DNA of 64,000 nucleotides from Alphaproteobacteria bacterium (GCA_028284945.1 JANQQJ010000025.1:1-64000); one strand, 5' to 3'; shown: positions 1 through 9,091, counted from the stretch's first letter. Numbers and translations are program-made. Notes: a model not told the origin generated them from the sequence alone.

Positions 1-139
1 CTAGATCATCATCTGTTGAGTTGGAAGCGGATGGCGCTCCAGCTCAACAGATAAAGATGATCTAATCTATTGGTTTCTAGAGCAAATTTACCAGCTTAGT
101 TGGATCTCAGCGATTCCAACTAAGCTGGTTTTGCTCTAG
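1..139. repeat. 139-bp double-hairpin CTAG-bounded element, copy 1
   Basis: Same length as the element at 53008-53146, same orientation, and about 122 of 139 positions identical by eye. It holds two hairpins. The first (about 2-64) pairs TAGATCATC and TCTGTTGAG with their complements. The second (78-139) pairs CTAGAGCAAA with TTTGCTCTAG and ACCAGCTTAGTTGGA with its exact complement. Both ends are CTAG, and the right-hand CTA (136-138) is the TAG stop of the minus-strand response-regulator gene. It may act as a bidirectional terminator, a MITE-like element, or both. The window starts at its first base, so the left flank is unseen. Confidence 0.9.
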
Positions 140-879
140 CCAGCGGTAAACCGGTAACCCTGTCCCCGGACGGTTTGGATGACCGTCTCTGTGACGCCGA
201 TATCGCGTAGCTTCTGCCGCAGCCTTGAAATATGGACATCGAGGCTTCGGTCATCGGCCTGCCACGGGCGATTGAGCGCAGACTGGCTTAGCAGGTCCTT
301 GTCGATAATGTCACCTTTCGCGCCGGTTAGGATTGTTAGGATCAGCGATTCAATCCCCGTCAGCGGCCGGCTTAACTCGTCTGCGCCGACAAGCAGATTG
401 TTGACCTTATCAAGACTAAACGACCGGAAGTTGACAATGGTCTCCCGGGGAACGGAGCGGTTCTCCTGCGATCGGCGAATGACCGCCTGGACCCGTGCGA
501 GCAGTTCTTCCGGTGCGGCGGGCTTCGCCAAATAATCGTCGGCCCCTGTGTTGAGGCCCTGAACGCGGTCGTCTACGTCCCCCAGACCCGACAGAATGAT
601 CACAGCAGCGCCGCACACCGTCCTGATCTCTCTTGCGACCGCCAAGCCGTCCCCGTCGGGCAGGTTACGGTCGAGAATGAAAAGGTCAATCCCGCCTGCA
701 CGCGCCAGTGCCGTCGCATCAGCGCAAGAGGCACCGCGTTGCACCTCGAACCCCGATCCTTTCAGGTACCGAACCATCGCATCTGCGAGGGTCTGGTCAT
801 CATCTATCAGTGCGATAACGCTGTTGGCGTTCACGTTATTGCCGGCCCATGTTGCTGGTTTCAGGTCAAGTGCCTTCAA
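136..879 (-). CDS. OmpR/PhoB-family response regulator
   Basis: A two-component transcriptional regulator. The N-terminal receiver domain (about residues 20-135) shows the acidic triad D26-D28, the phospho-acceptor Asp70 in the segment LDRNLPDGDG, a switch Ser in ILSGLGD and the conserved Lys in YLAKP. The C-terminal winged helix (about 150-245) ends in the typical recognition-helix and wing signature SRLRQKLRD followed by RGQGYRF. The first in-frame start is a TTG with poor spacing to any Shine-Dalgarno. A GTG 15 codons later is an alternative, so the N-terminus is uncertain. No histidine kinase is in view. It lies downstream of the truncated haemoglobin gene on the same strand (48-bp gap) and its stop codon lies in the CTAG of the repeat. 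Confidence 0.9.
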   Translation of the reverse strand: MKALDLKPATWAGNNVNANSVIALIDDDQTLADAMVRYLKGSGFEVQRGASCADATALARAGGIDLFILDRNLPDGDGLAVAREIRTVCGAAVIILSGLGDVDDRVQGLNTGADDYLAKPAAPEELLARVQAVIRRSQENRSVPRETIVNFRSFSLDKVNNLLVGADELSRPLTGIESLILTILTGAKGDIIDKDLLSQSALNRPWQADDRSLDVHISRLRQKLRDIGVTETVIQTVRGQGYRFTAG

Positions 880-927
880 CCAATGGCTGAATCATAGCCA
901 ATCTAGCGTCGAACGCCAAGCGTCTCG

Positions 928-1311
928 CTAGTCTCTCTGGTTCTGAACCGTGCCGGCGATCATTTTGAAGGGTTGTTTTAGAAGGCCGCGGAGTTCGTCA
1001 TCGGCACCCACATCAACCAGCGCCTGATCCATGCAGGCCAGCCACTGGTCCCGCTCTTTACTGCCAATTTCGAAAGGGGCGTGCGGCTCGGTCAGGCAGA
1101 CGGTGCCGTATTTCTCCGAATAGAGTCTGGGGCCCCCCAGCCACCCGGAGAGATACTCGAACAATTTGTCTTTGATCTCATCCAGATTGTCCGCGTGCAT
1201 GGCGCGGATATCGTGTGCTGTTTCCATCCGGTCCATCGCGTTGTAGAACGCGCCGGCGAGGTCGCGAATGCCGGCTTCCCCGCCCAGCATCTCATAGGGT
1301 GTCTGTCGCAT
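928..1311 (-). CDS. Group II (TrHbO-type) truncated haemoglobin
   Basis: A 127-residue heme protein of the 2-on-2 globin family, probably binding O2, NO or other small ligands in the cytoplasm. Group II marks are present: GG after the N-terminus (residues 10-11), Tyr23 at the B10 position, proximal His77 in EPHAPF, and Trp90 at G8 in RDQWLACM. The length is normal for the family. The ATG is preceded by a GAGAGAG purine tract. It sits between an acyl-CoA ligase gene and the response regulator on the same strand, with 85- and 48-bp gaps, so the three may share a transcript. The physiological ligand cannot be told from sequence. Confidence 0.93.
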   Translation of the reverse strand: MRQTPYEMLGGEAGIRDLAGAFYNAMDRMETAHDIRAMHADNLDEIKDKLFEYLSGWLGGPRLYSEKYGTVCLTEPHAPFEIGSKERDQWLACMDQALVDVGADDELRGLLKQPFKMIAGTVQNQRD

Positions 1312-1396
1312 TACTCTCTCGGTTCAACGTTTGTCAGGTATCTTATTCTAGGCAATGGGCCTGTGCTGCCGCGTTGCGCTGAATCAACCTGTCTGT

Positions 1397-2986
1397 TCAA
1401 ACCACCTGACTGTTATGATCCTTCCAATACGGCTCCCGCAGCTCGCGTTTCAGGATTTTGCCGGACCCTGTACGGGGGATTTCTTCTCGAAATTCCAAGG
1501 ATCGCGGCATCTTGTAGCTGGCCAGATGTTCGCGCGCATAGGCCATCACATCGTCGTCCATTAGCCCGCTCGCAGGGCGGGCCACGATGACGGCGTGGAC
1601 GCTTTCGCCCCATTCCTCACTGGGAATCCCGAACACGGCGACATCCATAATGTCGTCGTGGTGCTCTAGCGCGTCTTCGATTTCCGCAGGATAGATGTTC
1701 ATCCCGCCTGAGATAATCATGTCCTTCTTGCGGTCGCAGATGAAATAGAAACCCTCTTCGTCGAAATAGGCGATATCGCCTACCGTCTGCATGTCGCCTT
1801 TGCGGTCTTTTTCGAACTGGTCATCGGCCTTGTGATAGGTGGTGAAGACGCTGGCGCTGCGGACAAACAATTCGCCTGGTTTGTGTGGTTCCTTTACTTC
1901 ATTGCCGTCGTCATCGAACAGGAAGATCTCGACCCCCGGTGCCGGCTTGCCGCAAGACCCGGGCTTCGACAGCTGATAAGGCGGCGTTAGAATCGTGTTC
2001 ACACCCAGTTCGGTGGAGCCATAGACCTCGAACAGGGAATCGTCGGGAAACTTGCTCAGATAGAGTTTCTTCAACGCGTAGGACCAGGGTGCGGCATTGG
2101 CGATCAGAATCCGCATCGAGCTGACGTCGTATTTTGCCAGAATTTCGTCATCCAACTGACAGATACGGCGGATGGGCGTGGGTGCCGAAAAGGTCGACGA
2201 GACCTTGTATTTGTCGACCAGCCGCAGCCAGTCTTCGGCATTGAACTTGCGCTGCAACACCACCGTCTGACCCATCATCAATCCTATGCCCATGAAGGAA
2301 GACGGGCCGGAATGGTAGAGCGGCCCGGTGGTGATATAGACGTCGTCGGGCGTATAGCCGATCAGCTCGATCATCTTCAGAAGCAGTTCCGGGTCCCCCG
2401 CATTTCCCCGCACGGCGCCCTTGGGCCGACCGGTCGTGCCCGATGTATAGATCATCGACAGGGCTTGACCGAGCTGCGGTGCAGGCGGCATTTCACCACT
2501 GTCCTGGCCCTCTACGAGGGCGTCGACCGACAGCATATCCGCACCGGGTTCGCCGTCGAAAATGACGATGGATTTAACCTGGGGGATGTCACCGCGGATT
2601 TCAGCGAAAAGTGGTGCATATTCAGCATCCGCGAATACCATTTCGGCATCGGAATTATCAACCACATATGCTGCTTCTTCCGGTGCGAGACGATAATTCA
2701 GCGGTACAGAGGTCGTGCCGATTTTGCGCGACGCAATCCCGAAGGCGACCAGCCAGGGTGAATTTCGTCCGCAACTGATCACCCTGGTTCCCGGCTTCAG
2801 CCCCGCCGCCAATAAGCCCCGCGCCAGCTGGTTCGACAGCGCCTCAACCTCGGCGAAGGTCCACTTGATCAGCGTGCCGTCCGGCCGGTCATCGATGACG
2901 GCAAGCTTGTCCGGCTGCATCGCCGCCACCATGGTCATCGGATCGGGCATGGCCTCCATGGCCTGCGGCTGGGTGTCTTCGCTCAT
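1397..2986 (-). CDS. AMP-forming acyl-CoA synthetase (class I adenylate-forming ligase)
   Basis: A 529-residue enzyme that should activate a carboxylic acid to its CoA thioester with ATP. The P-loop-like A3 motif YTSGTTGRPKG (around residue 185), the A5-type motif EVYGSTELG, the A8 hinge near CDRKKDMIISGG and the C-terminal catalytic Lys in RTGSGKILKREL are all visible. The start is supported by a GGGGAAG Shine-Dalgarno. It is divergent from the short-chain dehydrogenase at 3156, which resembles the 17-beta-HSD4 type used in side-chain or fatty-acid degradation. Together they suggest a beta-oxidation-like route. Substrate chain type (fatty, bile-acid or aromatic) is not determinable here. Confidence 0.92.
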   Translation of the reverse strand: MSEDTQPQAMEAMPDPMTMVAAMQPDKLAVIDDRPDGTLIKWTFAEVEALSNQLARGLLAAGLKPGTRVISCGRNSPWLVAFGIASRKIGTTSVPLNYRLAPEEAAYVVDNSDAEMVFADAEYAPLFAEIRGDIPQVKSIVIFDGEPGADMLSVDALVEGQDSGEMPPAPQLGQALSMIYTSGTTGRPKGAVRGNAGDPELLLKMIELIGYTPDDVYITTGPLYHSGPSSFMGIGLMMGQTVVLQRKFNAEDWLRLVDKYKVSSTFSAPTPIRRICQLDDEILAKYDVSSMRILIANAAPWSYALKKLYLSKFPDDSLFEVYGSTELGVNTILTPPYQLSKPGSCGKPAPGVEIFLFDDDGNEVKEPHKPGELFVRSASVFTTYHKADDQFEKDRKGDMQTVGDIAYFDEEGFYFICDRKKDMIISGGMNIYPAEIEDALEHHDDIMDVAVFGIPSEEWGESVHAVIVARPASGLMDDDVMAYAREHLASYKMPRSLEFREEIPRTGSGKILKRELREPYWKDHNSQVV

Positions 2987-3155
2987 TCGTCTTCCCCTGA
3001 TTTATTCCCTGAAAAGAGCAAAGCACTCGGACGCGGCTTCGACAACCACTTTCGAACGACGGCGACTTGGTCGGCTTTGCGACGCGTTTGGAGCACGCCG
3101 CACTTCTGACTAGGATGCATCCGGCAATAGCATCAACAAGGGCGGAGACGTAGAC

Positions 3156-4073
3156 ATGGCCTCGGAAAAACTGTTGCAGGACCGGGTGGTTCTGGTGACC
3201 GGCGCAAGCGGCGCGATTGGTTCCAGCATCGCCAGACTTGCCGCCGATCATGGCGCCCGGGTGCTGGTGAATGATCTGGGTGGGTCTCAGGCAGGTGAAG
3301 GCGCGGACTCAAGCGCGGCACAACAGGTCGCCGACGAGATTAGTGCCGCGGGCGGTACAGCCGCGGCCAATACAGGCAGTGTCGCCGACCCGGATGATGC
3401 GGCCGCCATGGTGCAGCAGGCGATCGACACCTGGGGCCGCATCGATGTGGTAGTCAACAATGCCGGGGTGCTGCGGGACAAGATCTTCCACCGCATGGAA
3501 TTAGAGGACTGGGATATTGTCGAACGGGTTAATCTGGCTGGCACGTTTTATGTCTCACGCGCGGCCGCGCCGCATTTCAAAGCGCAGGAAAGCGGCTGTT
3601 TCATCCATATGAGTTCGACCAGTGGGCTGATTGGCAACTATGCCCAGGTCAACTATGGGGCATCGAAAATGGGCGTGGCCGGTCTGTCCAAGTGCATCGC
3701 GCTTGATATGTCGCGCTTTGGGGTGCGGTCCAATGCCATTGCACCCTTTGCCTTTACGCGCATGGTCGCCACGATCCCAGAGACAGAAGACAACCGCGAC
3801 CGTATGGAGAAGATGCGGAGGATGAAGCCTGAAAAGATCGCACCATTCTGTGTCTCACTGATGACGGATCAGGCAAAAGACGTCACCGGCCAAATATTTG
3901 GCATCCGGCGTAACGAGATCTTTCTGTTCAGCCAGCCGCGGCCGATCCGTAGCGTCCATGATGGCGAGGGCTGGACGGTCGAAGGCTGTCTCGAGCGGGC
4001 GATTCCGACTCTGCGGCCCAGCTTTCATGAGCTGGAACGCTCGCCGGATGTGTTCACCTGGGACCCGGTTTAG
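3156..4073 (+). CDS. Short-chain dehydrogenase/reductase, HSD17B4-like
   Basis: A 305-residue NAD(P)-dependent oxidoreductase. The nucleotide-binding TGASGAIG (residues 15-22), NNAG (101-104) and the catalytic Ser154-Tyr167-Lys171 set (HMSS then NYGASK) are all intact. The acidic residue after beta-2 (VNDLGG, Asp40) favours NAD+. The early part resembles the dehydrogenase domain of multifunctional enzyme type 2, which oxidises 3-hydroxyacyl-CoA. The last 60 residues extend past the core fold. A GGAG motif precedes the ATG. Its last four bases overlap the end of the convergent MFS gene. Confidence 0.9.
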   Translation: MASEKLLQDRVVLVTGASGAIGSSIARLAADHGARVLVNDLGGSQAGEGADSSAAQQVADEISAAGGTAAANTGSVADPDDAAAMVQQAIDTWGRIDVVVNNAGVLRDKIFHRMELEDWDIVERVNLAGTFYVSRAAAPHFKAQESGCFIHMSSTSGLIGNYAQVNYGASKMGVAGLSKCIALDMSRFGVRSNAIAPFAFTRMVATIPETEDNRDRMEKMRRMKPEKIAPFCVSLMTDQAKDVTGQIFGIRRNEIFLFSQPRPIRSVHDGEGWTVEGCLERAIPTLRPSFHELERSPDVFTWDPV

Positions 4074-5368
4074 GTCTCTGGCGGACCAGCGGGCACTTCT
4101 GTTGACGGCCGGTCTGTAGACTGGATGTGCCAGAGCCCGGTGAAGAAGAACAGTCCCAGCCAGACGATAACCAGCAGCCCAGCCGGGACCAGTGCCGCAT
4201 CGAGCGGGCCCAGCCAGCCGATCAGATAGCCCATGGCGAATGAACCGATCGGCCCGCCTGCGAGTTGTGCCGCCTGAAAAATCGACAGAGACCGTGCCCG
4301 GTGGCTGGGCGGCGCCGAACTTTGAACGATGGTGCGGCTCATAGCGTTCGTGACGCCACCAACCAGGCCCCAGAAAAACACCGCCAGATAAAGGGCCCAT
4401 AAGGGCGGGCCAAAATGGATGAAGACCATGGCGATGCCGCCGGCCGACATGGCGATCATCAGCACCTTGCCCTGGTGCTTGATGGGCCGTTGCGCCAGGG
4501 TCGTCGCTGAAATGCCGATGCCGCCGAACAGGCAGAGAAAAACGAGCGAGAAATCCATCGCATCGCCGTCATAGATGTCGCGGATCATCACCGGCATCAG
4601 GACCATGATCGATCCCATGAAGAGCAGGCTGCCAAAAAACATCTGTAGCATCACAGGCCTGATGCGGGACATCCCCCAGACTTCCACGAGGCCTTCCTTG
4701 ATATCACCAAGCTGCGTGTGGAAGCGGGCCATGGCCCGCTCTGTGGCGTCGGGTTGATTGGTTGGTGGCGCGGGTGACAACCGGCTGATCAACGCAAACG
4801 CGATCAGAAAGTTTATCGTAATCAACGTCGGCAGGGCCGCGATGCCGATGCTGTCGGCGAATCCGGCAAAGGTAATGCCGATAAATTGAGCGACGGTCTG
4901 CGCCCCGATGGCAAAGCCCACGGCGCGCTGTATGCCACCGGGATGACTGCTGTCGGCAACCCGTGTCAGCAGACTGTCTCTGGTCGGTCCGGCGAAGGAC
5001 CCCAGCGAGGCCGCGCAGACCCCATAGAAAATCAGCAAAGGCAGGGTCAGGCTGTCCGTATAGAGCAGGACCGCGAGCATCGTCGGCGGCAGCAACTGAA
5101 GCAGATGGACTTTCATCATCCAGCTGCGCAGGTCGCTGCGGTCAGCCTTGGCTCCACCGAACAGTAGCAGGACGAGAAGCGGCAGCATGATCACGGCCTG
5201 GGTGGTGCCGACGAGTTCCGGCGGGGCATTGAGCACGCGGGTGACGATATAAGGCGTCATCACCATGCCAATGCCGATATTCAGGAAGTAGCAGGCGTTG
5301 TTGCCGAGGTACCAGAGAAACTCGCTGGGGCGCCGTTCGGCGTCGATGGCGGGGTCAAGTTGTGACAT
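4070..5368 (-). CDS. Major facilitator superfamily transporter
   Basis: A 432-residue inner-membrane permease with about 12 predicted hydrophobic segments and a long loop near the middle (around PAPPTNQPDATERA), dividing the protein into two six-helix halves as in the MFS fold. The loop between helices 2 and 3 (GGAKADRSDLR) matches the degenerate MFS motif A. It shows the general style of DHA/EntS-like exporters (MFS_3), but the substrate is unknown. No Shine-Dalgarno is seen before the ATG. Instead a TATAAT lies only five bases upstream, so the mRNA may be leaderless. It is divergent from the dehydrogenase gene at 5471. Confidence 0.9.
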   Translation of the reverse strand: MSQLDPAIDAERRPSEFLWYLGNNACYFLNIGIGMVMTPYIVTRVLNAPPELVGTTQAVIMLPLLVLLLFGGAKADRSDLRSWMMKVHLLQLLPPTMLAVLLYTDSLTLPLLIFYGVCAASLGSFAGPTRDSLLTRVADSSHPGGIQRAVGFAIGAQTVAQFIGITFAGFADSIGIAALPTLITINFLIAFALISRLSPAPPTNQPDATERAMARFHTQLGDIKEGLVEVWGMSRIRPVMLQMFFGSLLFMGSIMVLMPVMIRDIYDGDAMDFSLVFLCLFGGIGISATTLAQRPIKHQGKVLMIAMSAGGIAMVFIHFGPPLWALYLAVFFWGLVGGVTNAMSRTIVQSSAPPSHRARSLSIFQAAQLAGGPIGSFAMGYLIGWLGPLDAALVPAGLLVIVWLGLFFFTGLWHIQSTDRPSTEVPAGPPET

Positions 5369-5373
5369 TGTAA

Positions 5374-5379
5374 ATTATA
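5374..5379 (-). promoter_or_regulatory. Candidate -10 box (TATAAT) giving a leaderless MFS transcript
   Basis: Reading the minus strand, a perfect TATAAT is followed by TTACA and then the ATG at 5368, which puts the expected transcription start at or next to the A of the start codon. No purine-rich ribosome site is present. A convincing -35 box was not found, so this is a candidate only. Confidence 0.4.
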
Positions 5380-5470
5380 GTAGCGGCGGGAACCGGCTGC
5401 GGCTAGCGGCGCTGTCACTTATCCGGGAATCGGTTTATGACCGGGACCGGTAAATCAGGGAGAATTGTTT

Positions 5471-6241
5471 ATGGATCTGGGATTGGACGGCAAGGTCGTC
5501 TTTATTGCAGGCGCATCGCGCGGCATTGGTTATGCGATGGCCGAGGCTTTTGTAGGTGAAGGGGCCAAGGTCTGCATCACGGGCCGGACACAAAGCACGC
5601 TGGAAGAAGCAGCCGAAAGGCTGGGCGGTGACGTTCTCGCGGTTGCCGGTGACATGACCAGGTCCGCCGACGTGATCAAGGCGCTGGATGCGGCGGAGGC
5701 ACAGCTCGGGCCCATCTATTGCGCCGTCGCCAATGTGGGGATCGGCCGCGCCCCTTCAGGTTTTGATGTGACCGACGAAGACTGGGACGCCGATGTCGCG
5801 CAGAACCTGACCGGTTCCATGTTTGTCGCGCGAGAGGCTGTGCGGCGGATGATGAGACGGTCACCCGAGGAACGAGAGGGCGCTAACGTCATCATGATCT
5901 CGTCCATCGCGGGCGTCGATGCGCTTGGAACGTCGCTGACCTATAGCGCTTCCAAGGCGGCCATCAATCATGCCGGACGGTCGTTGGCAAAGTTTGTCGG
6001 CCCCGATGGCATCCGGGTCAATGTTATCGCTCCGGGCAACATCTTGTTTGAGGGCGGCAGCTGGGAGAGCATCATCAAGGACCGCAGGGACGTTTGGGAT
6101 AAATGGATTGAACGTGAGGTGGCGTTGCAGCGGTTCGGCAAAGTTGAAGAAATCGCCGACGCCGCGTTGTTCCTTGCATCCAAGCGGTCGGCTTTCACCA
6201 CCGGCGAGGTCTTTGTCGTCGATGGCGGTCAGGTGAAATAA
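5471..6241 (+). CDS. Short-chain dehydrogenase/reductase (3-oxoacyl-reductase type)
   Basis: A 256-residue classical SDR. The cofactor site GASRGIG (14-20) with the basic GRT at 38-40 suggests NADPH. The catalytic Tyr158-x3-Lys162 (YSASK) and the Ser pair at 144-145 are present. The usual NNAG is changed to ANVG (87-90). The C-terminus GEVFVVDGGQVK is typical of FabG-like enzymes. I chose the ATG at 5471 because an AGGGAG motif sits eight bases before it. A TTG two codons earlier lies too close to that site. It is divergent from the MFS gene and followed after 70 bp by a GNAT gene on the same strand. Confidence 0.9.
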   Translation: MDLGLDGKVVFIAGASRGIGYAMAEAFVGEGAKVCITGRTQSTLEEAAERLGGDVLAVAGDMTRSADVIKALDAAEAQLGPIYCAVANVGIGRAPSGFDVTDEDWDADVAQNLTGSMFVAREAVRRMMRRSPEEREGANVIMISSIAGVDALGTSLTYSASKAAINHAGRSLAKFVGPDGIRVNVIAPGNILFEGGSWESIIKDRRDVWDKWIEREVALQRFGKVEEIADAALFLASKRSAFTTGEVFVVDGGQVK

Positions 6242-6311
6242 GCGGGACTGTGCCGCATATCACCTGAATGAGCCGCACGACCGGCTAGAATGGGCCGCAA
6301 AGGAGCAAATC

Positions 6312-6905
6312 ATGACCGATGCAGCGAACGAGATCAGCAAGATCGCTACAAGTGACCAGGATGCGGCCTTAAAGACCGTCATGCTCGCTTTCTCGGGCGA
6401 CCCGGCGGCGCGTACCATGTATCCGGATGCCGTGGGATATTTGGCAGGATTTCCTGGGTTTGCCGAACGCTTCGGCGGCAAGGCGTTTGAACTCGGTACT
6501 GCCTATGGCACCGCATGCGGCGGTGGTGTCGCGCTTTGGCTCCCGCCCGGCGAGCATGTGGATCAGGACCCCATTGAACGCCACATGATGGCGACCGTCG
6601 ATCCCGAGCGGCTGGAAGAAATGGGTGCCGGGATGGCGGACATGGCCGCCTATCACCCGGAAGAGCCGCACTGGTATCTTGCCGTTCTTGGGGTCGATCC
6701 GGGCAAGCAGGGCAAGGGGCTTGGCGGTGCCTTACTGGCCCACACGCTAGCGCAAGCCGATGCAGAGGGCATGCCTGCCTATCTGGAATCATCCAATCCG
6801 CGAAACGTCTCGCTTTATCTCCGCTACGGGTTCGAGCCTTTGGGCACCATCGACATCGGCGGCCAACCGATTATGACGCCCATGCTACGGCCAGCGCGGG
6901 GTTGA
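6312..6905 (+). CDS. GNAT-family N-acetyltransferase
   Basis: A 197-residue acetyl-CoA-dependent acyltransferase. The acetyl-CoA pyrophosphate loop is seen in GVDPGKQGKGLGGALL (around residues 127-142, the Q/R-x-x-G-x-G/A pattern), and the C-terminal strand with NPRNVSLYLRYGF is the usual GNAT motif B region. The N-terminal half resembles GNATs that modify small molecules such as puromycin-type amines. GGAG eight bases before the ATG supports the start. The acceptor substrate is unknown. Confidence 0.87.
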   Translation: MTDAANEISKIATSDQDAALKTVMLAFSGDPAARTMYPDAVGYLAGFPGFAERFGGKAFELGTAYGTACGGGVALWLPPGEHVDQDPIERHMMATVDPERLEEMGAGMADMAAYHPEEPHWYLAVLGVDPGKQGKGLGGALLAHTLAQADAEGMPAYLESSNPRNVSLYLRYGFEPLGTIDIGGQPIMTPMLRPARG

Positions 6906-6975
6906 GTTTCCTCGGGGGGCCTTTTGATACATCCAGCGCTCTTGCGCCGGTCACTCTAGGCGGACGGACTTTAGC

Positions 6976-8100
6976 TTAGAGGCTCGAATACACCGCAGCG
7001 ATCAGACCCGCGCTGCGGGGGTCTCCCCGCAGATTGACGTCCATCTGGTTCATGACATAGCCGACCGATAGCCGGTTTTTCCGGTCGGCGAATCCCATGG
7101 ATCCGCCCCAGCCGCTGTGGCCGAAGGTGCCATCGGTCGGGCCATAGACGCCGCCTGTGTTACGGATAAAGCCGCAGCCCCAGCTGGTTTCCAGGCCTAG
7201 GTTGCGGTCTGTTCCAAAGCACTGCTCGGCGGTTGCCTGATCCAGCGCATCAGACCCTAAAAGGGGCGCGCCGCCCAGTGACATGGCGTTGTAGATCCGG
7301 GCCAGACTTTTCGCGGTGCCGTGACCATTGGCGGCTGGAATTTCCGCCCCCCGCCAACCGCGTGTGTTGGCGTCCTCGGGACGCATGACCGGATTCGCCA
7401 GTGCAGCGATCACATGATCTGACGGTGCATCGCCAGTCAGCGGCACTCTGGTTTTCGGTTTGATCATGGGCGCAATGCGAGAGTCTTCGCTTTCGGGCAG
7501 GCCAACCTGGAAGTCGGCATTCAACGGACCCGCGATTTCCTCGGCGATAAACCTGCCCGGGGTTCGGCCATCAATCCGCCGCAACAACTCCCCGGATAAA
7601 AAGCCGTAGGTGATGGCGTGATAGCCGCTGCCGTCACCCGGGGTCCAGAACGGTTCCATGGCGGCCAGCCGTTCGCACATGAAATCCCAGTCTTCGTACT
7701 TGTCGACGGTTATTGCCTCGCGCAGGCCGCAGACGCCGCCTTGGTGCGACATCAGTTGCGCAACAGTTATCTTGTCTTTTCCCGCAGCGCCGAATTCTGG
7801 CCAGTGCGTGGCGACCGGGTCGTCATAGGCAAGTTGCCCGCGGTCAACCAGCATGGCAATCGCGATGGCCATGGGGCCTTTGGTTGACGAAAAGACATTA
7901 ACGATGGTGTCTTCCTGCCAGGGCCTGGACTTGGCTTCGTCGGCGTATCCGCCCCAAAGATCGACGACGCACTCGCCGTCGCGATATGCCGCAACCCCGG
8001 CGCCAACCTCCAGCCCGTCGGCCAGATTCTTCGCAAAAGCGGCTTTTACCGCTTCAAAGCCGGGCGCGACGGTGCCCTCGACCAGGATTTCTTCCGACAT
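6976..8100 (-). CDS. Beta-lactamase-fold serine hydrolase (EstB-like)
   Basis: A 374-residue protein of the class C beta-lactamase/esterase group, probably hydrolysing an ester, lactone or amide. The nucleophile motif S71-S-T-K74 (SxxK) is intact and a Tyr-containing segment GYHAITYG near residue 160 can supply the YxN-type base. The late HSGWGG replaces the KTG box, as in EstB esterases. No signal peptide is seen, so it is likely cytoplasmic, unlike true beta-lactamases. It is divergent from the LLM oxidoreductase gene at 8208. Confidence 0.88.
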   Translation of the reverse strand: MSEEILVEGTVAPGFEAVKAAFAKNLADGLEVGAGVAAYRDGECVVDLWGGYADEAKSRPWQEDTIVNVFSSTKGPMAIAIAMLVDRGQLAYDDPVATHWPEFGAAGKDKITVAQLMSHQGGVCGLREAITVDKYEDWDFMCERLAAMEPFWTPGDGSGYHAITYGFLSGELLRRIDGRTPGRFIAEEIAGPLNADFQVGLPESEDSRIAPMIKPKTRVPLTGDAPSDHVIAALANPVMRPEDANTRGWRGAEIPAANGHGTAKSLARIYNAMSLGGAPLLGSDALDQATAEQCFGTDRNLGLETSWGCGFIRNTGGVYGPTDGTFGHSGWGGSMGFADRKNRLSVGYVMNQMDVNLRGDPRSAGLIAAVYSSL

Positions 8101-8207
8101 AATTTGATCTCCACACGTCCCGTTTTGGCTGAGCCTAGCATGGCCCCGGTAAGGCGGCTATGCTGCCGCGGGCGCAGGATGCGACGATTATTCAGGGGAG
8201 CGAAAGC

Positions 8208-9080
8208 ATGAAAATTGGCGTCTTTTCGACGTTTTTGTCACCGGTCTCGACGCCGGAAACCATGGTCAACTTTGCAACGAAATCCGAGGCGGCAGGCATC
8301 GATTCGATCTGGGTCGGCGAGCATGTGGTGCTGTTCGACGAGATGGAATTTCCCTATCCCGGCTCGCCGGACGGCAAGATTCCCGTTCCGGCCGGTGGTG
8401 GCGGCTTGATGGATAGTGTCGCCAGCTTCGGCTTCATGGCAGCCCATACCAAGACGGTCCGCTTCGGCACCGGCATCTGCCTGATCGGTCAGCGCAACCC
8501 GATCTATACAGCCAAGGAATTCGCGACACTGGATTACCTGACCGGTGGGCGCATGGACTTCGGAGTGGGGATCGGCTGGTGCAAGGAAGAGGTCATCGCT
8601 TGTGGCTACACCTGGGAAGACCGTGGCGCCCGCGCCAATGAATTCCTTGAGTTGACCCAGAAGCTCTGGACGGAAGAGGTCGTGCACTACAGCGGCAAAC
8701 ACTTTGATGTGCAGGGCGCCAAACTTGATCCCAAGCCAGCGCAGAAGCCGCATATCCCGATTATTGTCGGTGGCCACAGCAAGGCCGGGTTTAAGCGTGC
8801 CGCGCGGTTCGGCGCTGGCTGGTACGGTTTTGCGCTCAGCCCGGAGAACACTGAAGCGGTGCTGAAGGGGCTTGATGCCACGCTGGCAGAAGCAGGCAAG
8901 TCGCGCGGGCCTGATTTCGAACTGGTTATCACCCCGCCGGGCCGCGTAACCGAAGACGATGCGAGGGCCTATGCGGATCTGGGTGTCGACCGGCTGGTCA
9001 TCCAGATGCCCAACCACCGGCCCGATAAGCTGGACGGCATGCTGGACCACGCCAACACCCTTATGAACGTCACGGCTTAA
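8208..9080 (+). CDS. LLM-class flavin (F420-type) oxidoreductase
   Basis: A 290-residue luciferase-like monooxygenase with a TIM-barrel fold, of the type annotated as TIGR03619 F420-dependent oxidoreductases. It starts MKIGVFSTF, followed by the SIWVGEHVV segment, then the conserved LTGGRMDFGVGIGWCKEE loop and PKPAQKPHIPIIVGG before the C-terminal helices. The ATG at 8208 has GGGGAG upstream. An in-frame ATG 16 codons earlier has no such site. It leads a tight run with the GST-like gene (11 bp) and two VOC genes, which suggests one catabolic operon. Use of FMN or F420 cannot be decided. Confidence 0.9.
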   Translation: MKIGVFSTFLSPVSTPETMVNFATKSEAAGIDSIWVGEHVVLFDEMEFPYPGSPDGKIPVPAGGGGLMDSVASFGFMAAHTKTVRFGTGICLIGQRNPIYTAKEFATLDYLTGGRMDFGVGIGWCKEEVIACGYTWEDRGARANEFLELTQKLWTEEVVHYSGKHFDVQGAKLDPKPAQKPHIPIIVGGHSKAGFKRAARFGAGWYGFALSPENTEAVLKGLDATLAEAGKSRGPDFELVITPPGRVTEDDARAYADLGVDRLVIQMPNHRPDKLDGMLDHANTLMNVTA

Positions 9081-9091
9081 GGAGACCGGTC

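Noticed and set aside
1081-1590. Plus-strand frame opposite the truncated haemoglobin and ligase genes
   Set aside because: It overlaps two strongly supported minus-strand genes, has no ribosome site and reads as an antisense shadow.
8238-9050. Long minus-strand frame opposite the LLM oxidoreductase
   Set aside because: High-GC antisense shadow with no recognisable motifs. The plus-strand gene has full family signatures and a good ribosome site.
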